Shown here: one piece after another, positions 1 to 7,265 of the stretch
Numbering within the stretch: position 1 is the first letter of the stretch
Layout of the letters: each line of letters begins with the position of its first letter
Virus record (IMG/VR): IMGVR_UViG_3300007276_000098
Span: 1 to 41,897 of that record
Reading direction: 5' to 3' (one strand)
Origin: a virus
Length of the DNA stretch: 41,897 nt
The notes under the pieces: generated by a model
What the model saw: the letters and a program-made list of their open reading frames with translations, nothing else
What the model was told of the DNA's origin: nothing
Database searches by the model: none
Made by a program: the position numbers and the translations under genes

Positions 1-27
1 GAGAGTCTAAATAGAACCCGGGACCGT

Positions 28-564
28 ATGCCTATCATTACCGGAGTGGAACCGACTAGTACTGAGTTTAACCTTACAGCCGGGTGGTACCTGGTGCCTA
101 AGTCGGCAGTGATCTGCGTTCCGGCCGAAGGCACGAGGATCTCTAACCCTCGGTCAGACGAGTCCATAATCGCGGGACGTCAGGCGGCAGCGCACATCAA
201 AAGGGTGGATCCCAGGCGTACGCGACTGGGGTTCATGCTACTGCCGGCAAACGCGGGGAGCCCATCTAGGTATGATGACCTGAGGGGCGCGGAAGTCTCA
301 CCCCACAAGGCACTACTTGCGGTAGTTGATATGATGGCTGCTTCGCATTGTCTGTACCCGAACTACGTGTGCGCTGACCCCTATAAGATCATCGGTGATC
401 TACTGAAGCTAGACCCGAAGACCCTGAGCATGGGTATGGTCCAGAGAGCACTCTACCGCATCTGGCCGAATGGTTGCACTATGCCCCACCCGGCTAACCG
501 GTACGGAAGTTACCGACAGAGCTTCCACTTCCTCGCGGTGCAGCACGCGAAACACACTACATAA
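28..564 (+). CDS. Hypothetical protein, 178 aa
   Basis: I do not recognise this protein. It is a soluble-looking polypeptide with no signal peptide, membrane segment or clear catalytic motif. The middle (residues about 90-150) is predicted helical and contains two cysteines, and the C-terminus is rich in His, Tyr and Arg. The start is the first ATG of the frame; no convincing ribosome binding site precedes it and the window edge is only 27 bases away, so the start is uncertain. It is followed by a long non-coding structured stretch rather than by a coupled gene, so it is probably the last gene of an operon that begins outside the window. Confidence 0.6.
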   Translation: MPIITGVEPTSTEFNLTAGWYLVPKSAVICVPAEGTRISNPRSDESIIAGRQAAAHIKRVDPRRTRLGFMLLPANAGSPSRYDDLRGAEVSPHKALLAVVDMMAASHCLYPNYVCADPYKIIGDLLKLDPKTLSMGMVQRALYRIWPNGCTMPHPANRYGSYRQSFHFLAVQHAKHTT

Positions 565-589
565 CGGTGCCATAGAGGCTGGTCAGTCG

Positions 590-650
590 AGATAACATGA
601 AGAGCTAAGGTGAGCCAAGGTTTAGTTCCCATCATCACGAGGTGTTATCT
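590..650 (+). other. Two-tier stem-loop in non-coding region
   Basis: AGATAACA (590-597) pairs perfectly with TGTTATCT (643-650). Inside it GAGCTAA (602-608) pairs with TTAGTTC (622-628), with one G-U pair. No T-run follows, so it is not a typical intrinsic terminator. It is the first of several hairpins between the first gene and the gene starting at 997; together they look like a structured RNA or a DNA control site. No tRNA T-arm signature is present. Confidence 0.5.
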
Positions 651-687
651 AACCCCGTGTAGCATTATAGAGGAAGACATCGCGATG

Positions 688-706
688 CCCGGCGCCCAAC
701 GCCGGG
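688..706 (+). other. GC-rich hairpin, 7-bp stem
   Basis: CCCGGCG (688-694) pairs with CGCCGGG (700-706) around a CCCAA loop. The stem is all G and C. The downstream sequence has no T-run, so termination is only a weak explanation. It lies between two longer hairpins in the same untranslated stretch. Confidence 0.5.
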
Positions 707-730
707 GTGGAGCGAGATAGAAACAAAAGT

Positions 731-789
731 AAGGCTGAATATCTGAAGGCGATAACTCGGTGAGTGAATCGTTCAGACTATTCAGCCTT
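731..789 (+). other. 59-nt near-perfect long hairpin (about 25 bp)
   Basis: An 11-bp stem (731-741 with 779-789) is followed by a 6-bp stem (742-747 with 772-777), a 4-bp stem (750-753 with 768-771) and a 4-bp tip (755-758 with 762-765) closed by a GGT loop. Only small bulges interrupt it: C778, GG 748-749, and A754 opposite G766-A767. No T-run follows. It could be a processed small RNA, an RNase III substrate, a leader element of the following gene, or a DNA cruciform used as a protein site or origin. Confidence 0.6.
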
Positions 790-836
790 GCTTAGGGTTC
801 TATCGGATGGTCTACTATCCTCTAGGGGAGTCATTT

Positions 837-1046
837 ATGTTTTCAGTGTACAGGTCGTTCCGAGATCCGTCAAGAACTATCACGAAAGAATTTGAGACCA
901 TTCGTCCGCTGCCTCCACCCTCCCCTCCCGCTGGGAGGCGACGGTCCGGGCGGAGGGTGGTGCGCCTAGGGCGTTATGCTATCGGAGGCTCAACCTATGA
1001 AAAGAAGAAGAAACAATTCCCCACTAGACCTGAACAACTCCGATGA
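837..1046 (+). CDS. Possible small basic protein, 69 aa
   Basis: An ATG at 837 is preceded by a good purine-rich site (GGGGAG at 825-830, 6 bases away) and opens a 69-codon frame. The product would be basic and proline-rich, with many Arg and Lys residues. Against it being real, the frame covers the hairpin at 915-960, overlaps the next gene by 50 bases in another frame, and has no recognisable domain. A longer version from ATG 807 has no ribosome binding site. It may simply be a leader region. Confidence 0.25.
   Translation: MFSVYRSFRDPSRTITKEFETIRPLPPPSPPAGRRRSGRRVVRLGRYAIGGSTYEKKKKQFPTRPEQLR
915..960 (+). other. Branched GC-rich stem-loop upstream of the gene at 997
   Basis: CCACCCTCC (915-923) pairs with GGAGGGTGG (952-960). 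Within it CCTCCC (924-929) pairs with GGGAGG (933-938) around a GCT loop. It ends 24 bases before the ribosome binding site of the next gene (GGAGG, 984-988), so it could act in the leader of that gene as a stability or translation-control element. There is no T-run. Confidence 0.5.
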
Positions 1047-1689
1047 GTATCAGAGTCAGGCTAAGTGGTCTAAGAAACGAGACGATCGGGAGGCCCGTAG
1101 GGCCGCCAAGAGACCTCAGATACAACCGGGGAAAGAACTAGTATCAGGCTGGAAGATGACCAACTGGGTTACCTTCTTTGATACCTTTCACCGCGAGTTT
1201 GAACTTGGTGATAGCTATTGGAACTCCGCGAACGAATTCCAAAGGAAAGCTGTCGTCAAAACCTACGTGGAGCGTGGCCTGGCTGCCCTAGGCAACGCTT
1301 CCAGCCTCCTAGAGGCTACACTCAACATCTTGGTAACCTGGGATCCCGAAGAAGATTTCCCATTTTATCATAGACGTCCGAGTACTTTCAGTTTACCCTA
1401 CATCTCACAAGCGTGGGATGCATACAAGCAGGCTGTGACGAAGAACCCTACTCTTCGACATAGTCTACGTAACGTATCCGAGAAGTTCACCGAACGGATC
1501 GATAAGTTCTTTGGAGACGAGGACAGTTGTGCCTGGCTGGAGCAATCCGCTGCCTTCGGCAACAAGTCCTCCCATAAGACTGAGATCAACGAGAATGAAC
1601 TTCTCTCGGGCTCAGGCCCCACCTCAAACAAACTTACTTCCCCTCCTCAGAAAGGGGACCCTAATCTAGATCTAGAGAATCTCATCTGA
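997..1689 (+). CDS. Hypothetical protein, 230 aa, basic N-terminus
   Basis: I do not recognise this protein. I chose the ATG at 997 over the upstream in-frame ATG at 976 because GGAGG (984-988) sits 8 bases before it; the upstream ATG precedes that site. The first 45 residues are strongly basic and probably disordered. Residues about 50-170 look like a compact helical domain rich in Trp, Phe and Tyr. The last 40 residues are polar and low in complexity. The arrangement of basic tail plus helical domain would suit a nucleic-acid-binding or virion-associated protein, but that is inference. The gene ends 2 bases before the next start, so the two genes are probably co-transcribed. Confidence 0.7.
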   Translation: MKRRRNNSPLDLNNSDEYQSQAKWSKKRDDREARRAAKRPQIQPGKELVSGWKMTNWVTFFDTFHREFELGDSYWNSANEFQRKAVVKTYVERGLAALGNASSLLEATLNILVTWDPEEDFPFYHRRPSTFSLPYISQAWDAYKQAVTKNPTLRHSLRNVSEKFTERIDKFFGDEDSCAWLEQSAAFGNKSSHKTEINENELLSGSGPTSNKLTSPPQKGDPNLDLENLI

Positions 1690-1691
1690 AT

Positions 1692-2675
1692 ATGACTGAC
1701 ATTGCTGACAACGTTGAGCTCACCACGTACACCGTGGGAGACGAGACTTACAAAGTTGGGGACGTGGTTGAACTCCCCGAGGACATCCAAGCCCTCATTA
1801 CTTCTTACAAGGCCGCAGGCGACTGCGCAGAGGGTAGCCTCTCCGGCCTGTACGAGACCCTTCTCTTCAACACGGATCCGTCCTTCGAGACGACTCCGGG
1901 TGAGGAGTACTTCCTGGTCTACCAGGCTCACGAGGGTGCCCGTCGGGAACTCATGAGTTCGGTTAACCGGGCCATGTACAGCCACTTCGGGGGATTCGTC
2001 CCTACGCAGCTGAACTTTGAGGAGGGTACTGCTACCGTCCGTGAGCTGCAGCCCGGCGAGACGACTGCCCTGGACACTGAGCAGATCCGTATGGAACTGA
2101 ACATTGATCAGGTCGGTCAGCACCTTGTTGACCTGCTTAAGGGTATCGAGGCTACGAAGCTCGGCTTCACCTACAAGGAGTGGGCTGTCGCCGGTTCCAT
2201 GATCCTTGAGGGTCAGCTGGCTGAGGAAATGACCCTTACGTCTATTCCCGCTAACCTGGAAGAGCTCGAGGCCCTTCCCCTCTACACCCGTCTCTTTGAG
2301 TCCTTCAAGGGCCTGACCCCTTCGGTGCTTCTCCCGTACATGCTTATGGCTTCGGGTGGTACCAAGGTTCGGGTTACGGGATTTGCTCCTGACCCTAACC
2401 TGTCTAGTGAGATCGTGGGGGGTGCCTTCGGCGCCCTGCTGGCTCCGATGGACGCCGCTAAGGCAACCCTCTCGGTTAACCTGTTCACTGACGTTGAGCA
2501 GAACGACGACGCAGCACCTACGCTTATCTTCAACCTGATGTTTGTCTTTGTGGAGCCTGACTCTACGGGAATGATCAACGCACGTTTCAACGTCACCGAG
2601 GACGGTCTCGTCTTCCGTGAGATCTGGAACAACGAGGACATCAAGGCCAAGCAGCAAGCTGACCAACCCGCCTGA
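1692..2675 (+). CDS. Hypothetical acidic protein, 327 aa
   Basis: This is an unrecognised acidic protein with no membrane segment or Cys-based motif. Its codon use is strongly biased, so much so that the antisense frame is open over almost the whole gene, as also happens opposite the major capsid gene. I infer high expression. The gene begins 2 bases after the preceding stop and has only a weak ribosome binding site, so translation may be coupled. It is followed 22 bases later by a strong intrinsic terminator, making it the last gene of its transcript. A virion or abundant early protein is possible, but the sequence does not decide. Confidence 0.75.
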   Translation: MTDIADNVELTTYTVGDETYKVGDVVELPEDIQALITSYKAAGDCAEGSLSGLYETLLFNTDPSFETTPGEEYFLVYQAHEGARRELMSSVNRAMYSHFGGFVPTQLNFEEGTATVRELQPGETTALDTEQIRMELNIDQVGQHLVDLLKGIEATKLGFTYKEWAVAGSMILEGQLAEEMTLTSIPANLEELEALPLYTRLFESFKGLTPSVLLPYMLMASGGTKVRVTGFAPDPNLSSEIVGGAFGALLAPMDAAKATLSVNLFTDVEQNDDAAPTLIFNLMFVFVEPDSTGMINARFNVTEDGLVFREIWNNEDIKAKQQADQPA

Positions 2676-2697
2676 GCATAAGGTTCGGGCCACTGAG

Positions 2698-2736
2698 CGC
2701 ACCCCTGGGGATTACCCTCGGGGGTGCGTTTTCTTA
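2698..2736 (+). terminator. Intrinsic terminator
   Basis: CGCACCCC (2698-2705) pairs with GGGGTGCG (2721-2728), and the hairpin is followed directly by TTTTCTTATT. It lies 22 bases after the stop of the 327-aa protein gene and just upstream of a promoter, so it separates the left-end transcript from the replication operon. Confidence 0.85.
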
Positions 2737-2746
2737 TTGTCCCATC

Positions 2747-2775
2747 TTGACTTTTCGTGTTAGCTGTGGTAATCT
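2747..2775 (+). promoter_or_regulatory. sigma70-type promoter of the replication operon
   Basis: The -35 element TTGACT (2747-2752) and the -10 element TAATCT (2770-2775) are separated by exactly 17 bases. The predicted start of transcription near 2782 is only about 20 bases before the first candidate start codon. It sits directly after a terminator and before the helicase block, which is the expected place for an early promoter read by the host RNA polymerase. Confidence 0.7.
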
Positions 2776-2803
2776 ACCTCGCTACACTTAGCCCAAACCA
2801 ATT

Positions 2804-3394
2804 ATGCCGTACAAACGTCCCCGAATGGGTAAGCCCATGGCGAGGGAGAGATGGATGTCTAACCAGGCAGGCTTCTCCCCCGCGTTAGCCAGTCTCCTCC
2901 AGAGATTTGGTGGTTCTGAGATTACGAACCAAGAAGAGGCTAACGTCCTCAAAGGCGTAGCCTCTAGCAACATCTGGTGTCTCCCCTACTTTGACTGTAT
3001 TGATGACGTGGAGAACCTGACCAAGGTCTCTCGAGCACTGTACAAGATCATTGAGGTGTGCCGCCTTTACGGACACAGTGTTGTGGTAGTCCCTACGACT
3101 CACTTCAACCGTGTGGCCTATGTCACCAACCCGTGGATCAACTCAGGTAACTACATCGAGGCTGTTGTCAAAGCAGACCTCGTGATCGCCGAGGGCGTCT
3201 ATCCGGATAAGCTTGATAACCTCGAGGATTGGAAAATGCTGGAGCTCGCGTTCTCTCGCCGGGTGACCGGTAAGAACAAACCCAGCATCTTCCTGGATAT
3301 GGGGTTCAAGAACCTACCCGTAGTGGGCCAGGCCATGGCAGCTAAGGCGGTACAAGACCAACTAGATCAGGAGGAGCGCGATGCTCAGTCCTGA
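2804..3394 (+). CDS. Helicase-loader-like or replication accessory protein, 196 aa (179 aa from 2855)
   Basis: The protein has no Walker A motif. From about residue 50 it has the alternating strand-helix pattern of a Rossmann or AAA-type core, with hydrophobic strands around VVVVP and ADLVIAEG. The gene overlaps the start of the DnaB-type helicase by 14 bases, so the two are translationally coupled. That position and fold pattern suggest a degenerate helicase loader or other replisome accessory protein; this is inference, not a family match. Two starts are possible: ATG 2804 lies about 20 bases after the promoter start with no ribosome binding site, while ATG 2855 is preceded by AGGGAGAG at 2843-2850. 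Confidence 0.65.
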   Translation: MPYKRPRMGKPMARERWMSNQAGFSPALASLLQRFGGSEITNQEEANVLKGVASSNIWCLPYFDCIDDVENLTKVSRALYKIIEVCRLYGHSVVVVPTTHFNRVAYVTNPWINSGNYIEAVVKADLVIAEGVYPDKLDNLEDWKMLELAFSRRVTGKNKPSIFLDMGFKNLPVVGQAMAAKAVQDQLDQEERDAQS

Positions 3395-4751
3395 AAAGCA
3401 GTTCTTTACCAAGCTACTCCGCGGTAAAGAGACTAAGGTGTTTCAGCAGCTGTCCCGTAAGGGTCTGCGAGAGGAGCTTCTTGGTGTACCCTACCAGCCT
3501 GTCCTAGGTTACGTTAAGGACTACTTGCTTCGATACGATCAGCTTCCCTCGGAAGCCGAGACGATTGATAAGTTTCCTGATATGCGTAGCCTCATCTTCT
3601 CGCAGGATACTCCTGATGCCGCCCTGGCGGCCATCTACGATAATATCCTGGCTCTGTCGCTTAAGGCTGAGCTTCACGATACCCTAGTGGGTGTCGCTGA
3701 GGCCATGCAGGGTACTGGGTATGATCCCTTTAGCGTACTGCAAGAGGTTCAGAAGCACTCCAGCGCCCTGGCGGCTAAGTTTGCTATGGGTCAAGCAGAG
3801 ATCTCTACCTTCGCGGAAGCGGCTCCTAATCTACTGGATCAGCTTGAAGGTAAGGTCGAGGCAGCCCAAGGCGCAGCCTCCTCCCTACTGTTCGTAGAAG
3901 ACCAGTCTCGGGGCTGGCAGCCTGCCGAGCTGACGACCATCGCAGCTCGGTCTGGTGTAGGTAAGACCTGGATGTTGCTGCTTAACGCAGTGACGATCGC
4001 GACGGGGAACCCGTTTCACTTCTATGATGAGCTGACCCTTCCTGAGGATTGTGTCATGCTTACTAAGGAGGAGCGGGCTGCCCGCCGAGGTAAGGTCCTT
4101 ATCCTGAGCCTAGAGATGCCCGCTATTGCTATCATGAAGCGTCTTGCCTGTCTTCTCGCACGAGTGAGCTATGCGCGGTACACCGCTAACGAGCTGACAC
4201 CCGTAGAGAAACAGAAGATGCAGCAGGTACTCACCTACCTGGCAGATGACGCTGATGGTAACCGTGCAGGCTCGATGCTTAAGATCATTGGACCTGATAC
4301 GGCACACACGCCTGAGGCTATCCACGCAGCAGCTTCCGAGTTCGGGGCTGACGTGGTGATGGTTGACGGCTTCTACCTCATGCCTGGTCCCGGCGAGAAG
4401 CGCTGGGAAAAGGTCGAGGCAAACATGCAGCAACTTCGGCTGCACTCTCTCCAATCCGGTCGTCACTATATGTTGGCGACACAGCTCAACAAACAAGCAA
4501 AGACTCTCGAATCTACCGACCTCGATGCGCTGTCCTTCTCAGCAAGTATCGGGCACGACTCGAACAACATTTTCGGACTAGTGCAAACCAAGAACGACGC
4601 CAGCTCGAATATCCTATACGTTACCTCTATGAAGATGCGTGATGGTGTTCCTGGTCTAGAGTACGTATACCACTGGGACCATCAAGAAGGACTTTACACC
4701 CAACAAGGTCTAGCCGCGGATGACTCATTTGAGGATAGCCTTGGCTTCTAA
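3381..4751 (+). CDS. DnaB-type replicative DNA helicase, 456 aa
   Basis: This is the hexameric helicase that unwinds the replication fork using ATP or a related nucleotide. The C-terminal RecA-like domain shows Walker A SGVGKT with the lysine at residue 195, a helicase motif ILSLEMP, Walker B DVVMVDG and the glutamine motif MLATQLNKQ. The N-terminal 150 residues are helical, as in the DnaB N-terminal domain. Length is normal for the family. A strong ribosome binding site (AGGAGGAG) precedes the start, which overlaps the candidate loader gene. The primase lies downstream as a separate gene, so this phage has split helicase and primase functions, unlike T7. Confidence 0.93.
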   Translation: MLSPEKQFFTKLLRGKETKVFQQLSRKGLREELLGVPYQPVLGYVKDYLLRYDQLPSEAETIDKFPDMRSLIFSQDTPDAALAAIYDNILALSLKAELHDTLVGVAEAMQGTGYDPFSVLQEVQKHSSALAAKFAMGQAEISTFAEAAPNLLDQLEGKVEAAQGAASSLLFVEDQSRGWQPAELTTIAARSGVGKTWMLLLNAVTIATGNPFHFYDELTLPEDCVMLTKEERAARRGKVLILSLEMPAIAIMKRLACLLARVSYARYTANELTPVEKQKMQQVLTYLADDADGNRAGSMLKIIGPDTAHTPEAIHAAASEFGADVVMVDGFYLMPGPGEKRWEKVEANMQQLRLHSLQSGRHYMLATQLNKQAKTLESTDLDALSFSASIGHDSNNIFGLVQTKNDASSNILYVTSMKMRDGVPGLEYVYHWDHQEGLYTQQGLAADDSFEDSLGF

Positions 4752-4764
4752 CAACCACCCTGAT

Positions 4765-6783
4765 ATGACTGAACTGAAACTTTCTCCTGAATTTGTGGCT
4801 AACTACAATGGCTACCCGGTCCCGTGGGGACCGCTGGGTTACGTGACGTATAAGCGTACGTATGCCCGCCCCGTGATCCCTAAGGCCGTGGCCCACGTTG
4901 ACGGGTTCTCGAAGCAGCTGGATGCTTGGCGTGAGCACGTCAACGACTCTAACGCACACTTCCGTACGGAGGAGTGGTGGGAGACCGCCGAGCGTTGTGT
5001 CAACTGGGTCCTGGCGGAAGCCAAAGGGGCCATCAGCATTGAGGAGGGCGAGAAGCTCTTTGACGACGTCCTGAACTTGCGTTGCTCGTTCGCTGGTCGG
5101 GGTCTGTGGCAGTACGGTACGGAGACGGTCAAGAACCTTGGCGCGGCTTCGCTGAACAACTGCTACGCGGTTAACGTTGACTCCCTGGACTCGTTCCTCT
5201 TCACCTTCGACATGCTTATGCTTGGCGGCGGTGTTGGGTTCAACATCCAGAAGGAGAACGTGTACTCCTTGCCTAAGGTTACCGGCGGCTCAGTCGTACG
5301 CCGTGAGTCTAAGGACGCGGAGTTCATTGTGCCTGATAGCCGTGAGGGTTGGATCGAGCTGCTGCGTAGGGTTCTGGACGTGTACTTCACGGACCAGGAA
5401 AGCCTTACGTACTCCACGGTCTGCATCCGCCCCCAAGGATCTCCTATCGCTGGTTTCGGTGGTACGGCGTCTGGCCCGGGTCCTCTGTGCCTGGGTATTG
5501 AGCAGATCTGTGGTGTGCTTGACGCCCGTAAGGGTAAGAAGCTTCGTCCCATGGACTGCTTGGATATCATGAACATCATTGGCAGCGTCGTCGTTGCGGG
5601 TAATGTTCGCCGCAGTGCCGAGCTGGCCCTGGGTGACTTTGAGGATACGCACTTCCTTCTTGCGAAGCGCTTCGACCTCTCCACCCCGGTTCCTAACTGG
5701 CGCTCGATGTCCAACAACTCCGTGGCATGCAGTCGTTTTGACCACCTACCTAACGCGTTCTGGAAGACTTATGATGTGGGTGGCGAGCCGTACGGGCTGG
5801 TCAACCTGGGCCTCATGCGCCAGAAAGGTCGCCTTAAGGACACGCACCGAAGTGACCTGGATGTCATCGGCACTAACCCCTGCGCCGAGATCTCCCTTGA
5901 GTCTGGTGAGTCCTGCAACCTCGCCGAGATCTTCCTTCCGAACATCGAGTCGGAGGAGCAGTTCATCGACGTGGCTACTCGTATCTGGAAAGTCTGCAAG
6001 GTTGTCTCCTGCGTGCAGCACCACTGGCCCTTCGCAGCTGAGATTATCGAGAAGAACCACCGGACGGGACAAGGCATCACTGGCGTTCTGCAGAGCGGCC
6101 TTGATCTTGAGAAGACCCTGGACGCAGGCTACGAGGCCCTGGAGCAGACTGACAAAGACTTCAGCGCTGCCCTGACCGAGAGCCTGGGTCGTAAGATCGG
6201 AACCAGCATCAAGCTGACGACGGTCAAGCCCAGCGGTACGCTTAGCCTTCTGGCTGGCGTGTCGTCAGGCATCCACCCCGAGTACTCGGAGTACTACATC
6301 CGTCGTATCCGGATTGCCGCTAACAGCCCCATCGTGGAGGCCTCCCGCAAGGCAGGCTATCAGGTCGAGCAGGTTCTGCGCTTCGACGGAAGCAAGGACC
6401 CCAGCACCTACGTCGTTGAGTTCCCGTGCAAGGCCCGTGAGGGTTCCAAGCTCGCGAAAGACATGACGGCCATCGAGCAGCTGGAAGTGTGTAAGATGGT
6501 GCAGACCTACTGGTCGGACAACTCTGTCTCGGTCACGGTCTACTACCGTAAGGAAGAGCTCGACGCCATCAAGGAATGGATGTCCGAGAACTACGATAAC
6601 TCGCTTAAGTCGGTTTCTTTCCTTCAGCACAGTGAGCATGGCTTTGTCCAGGCTCCGCTGGAGGAGATCGACGAGAAGGAGTTCACGCGACGGTCTAAGG
6701 GCCTGGTTGCCCTTGACCTGTCGTCGTCTCACGATGAGGCGTACGACGACGATTGTGCTACCGGTGCGTGTCCGGTGAGGTAG
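4765..6783 (+). CDS. nrdJ: Class II (adenosylcobalamin-dependent) ribonucleotide reductase, monomeric type, 672 aa
   Basis: The enzyme reduces ribonucleotides to deoxyribonucleotides with a radical generated from adenosylcobalamin, so it needs no second subunit or oxygen. Visible landmarks are NNCY with C133, GGGVGFN, the NPCAEISL loop with N371, the radical cysteine C373 and E375, the second active-site cysteine C384, and a C-terminal CATGAC pair (C664 and C669) for re-reduction. This pattern matches the monomeric Lactobacillus-type enzyme. I place the start at ATG 4765, 13 bases after the helicase stop. A longer in-frame start at 4720 would overlap the helicase gene. No clear ribosome binding site is present at either start. 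Confidence 0.92.
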   Translation: MTELKLSPEFVANYNGYPVPWGPLGYVTYKRTYARPVIPKAVAHVDGFSKQLDAWREHVNDSNAHFRTEEWWETAERCVNWVLAEAKGAISIEEGEKLFDDVLNLRCSFAGRGLWQYGTETVKNLGAASLNNCYAVNVDSLDSFLFTFDMLMLGGGVGFNIQKENVYSLPKVTGGSVVRRESKDAEFIVPDSREGWIELLRRVLDVYFTDQESLTYSTVCIRPQGSPIAGFGGTASGPGPLCLGIEQICGVLDARKGKKLRPMDCLDIMNIIGSVVVAGNVRRSAELALGDFEDTHFLLAKRFDLSTPVPNWRSMSNNSVACSRFDHLPNAFWKTYDVGGEPYGLVNLGLMRQKGRLKDTHRSDLDVIGTNPCAEISLESGESCNLAEIFLPNIESEEQFIDVATRIWKVCKVVSCVQHHWPFAAEIIEKNHRTGQGITGVLQSGLDLEKTLDAGYEALEQTDKDFSAALTESLGRKIGTSIKLTTVKPSGTLSLLAGVSSGIHPEYSEYYIRRIRIAANSPIVEASRKAGYQVEQVLRFDGSKDPSTYVVEFPCKAREGSKLAKDMTAIEQLEVCKMVQTYWSDNSVSVTVYYRKEELDAIKEWMSENYDNSLKSVSFLQHSEHGFVQAPLEEIDEKEFTRRSKGLVALDLSSSHDEAYDDDCATGACPVR

Positions 6784-6798
6784 CGTCCACTAAAGTAT

Positions 6799-6822
6799 GG
6801 GTACCTCCTTCGGGGGGTACCC
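6799..6822 (+). terminator. UUCG-capped hairpin after the RNR gene
   Basis: A perfect 10-bp stem (6799-6808 with 6813-6822, one G-U pair) is closed by a C(UUCG)G tetraloop, an exceptionally stable cap. The following bases (CTCAGTCCCC) are not T-rich, so it may be a weak or factor-assisted terminator, or a 3'-end stabiliser. The hairpin at 20,951 has the same architecture. Confidence 0.6.
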
Positions 6823-6842
6823 TCAGTCCCCAATAGGTTACA

Positions 6843-7265
6843 ATGGCATTTATTTCCAAGTTCAATATAGAACACAGAGGTACGCACTGGCTACTACGTG
6901 ATAATTTGTGCTACCGAGGAAAGTATGAGGTGATCGTTGCCCGGCGCGGGTTTCGTACAGACCTCCACTCTCTCCCCTGGCTAGCTGGGTGGCTCGTTCC
7001 GGCGAGGCACTTCCAGTCAGCAGCGGCCGTGCTACACTCCTACTGTTATGTGTGGCGGCCCTTGGTTATCATTAACCGAGAGGCTGTGCCGAAGAAAAAC
7101 ATGCAGCCCCTACGGCCCATCACACGCAAAGAGGCTGATGGTATCTTTCGTAGGAGCCTCATAGAAACAGGTACGCCCCGCTGGCAGGCAAACTCCGTGT
7201 ACTGGCTATGCCGTATCTTCGGTTCTCTTTACTGGAATAGAGTCCGGAAGCTGGGTGACCTATGA
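6843..7265 (+). CDS. DUF1353 family protein, 140 aa
   Basis: The sequence fits the DUF1353 phage family: a small beta N-terminal part, then GFRTDLHSLP, an AAAVLHSY helix in which this family normally has a conserved Ala-His pair, and a C-terminal Asp-bearing helix (EADGIFRRSL) followed by a Trp/Tyr-rich end. Function of the family is unknown; its conserved Asp and His residues resemble a metal site, and some members are found in structural rather than replication modules. Here the gene sits between RNR and primase and overlaps the primase start by 4 bases, so it belongs to the replication operon. Confidence 0.7.
   Translation: MAFISKFNIEHRGTHWLLRDNLCYRGKYEVIVARRGFRTDLHSLPWLAGWLVPARHFQSAAAVLHSYCYVWRPLVIINREAVPKKNMQPLRPITRKEADGIFRRSLIETGTPRWQANSVYWLCRIFGSLYWNRVRKLGDL

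Noticed and set aside
655-680. Promoter-like TATAGA upstream of the long hairpin
   Set aside because: The -35 position has only TGTTAT, which overlaps the stem of the first hairpin; the match is too weak to support a promoter.
565-836. tRNA or tmRNA gene in the structured gap
   Set aside because: No T-arm GTTC-AA-C type signature, no 7-bp acceptor with CCA-like end and no cloverleaf could be drawn.
1647-2702. 351-codon open frame on the - strand opposite the acidic 327-aa protein
   Set aside because: It is a shadow of a codon-biased gene; it runs against the local transcription direction and crosses the terminator.
4720-4764. Longer start for the ribonucleotide reductase
   Set aside because: It would overlap the helicase gene and has no ribosome binding site; the added 15 residues resemble the shadow of the helicase C-terminus.
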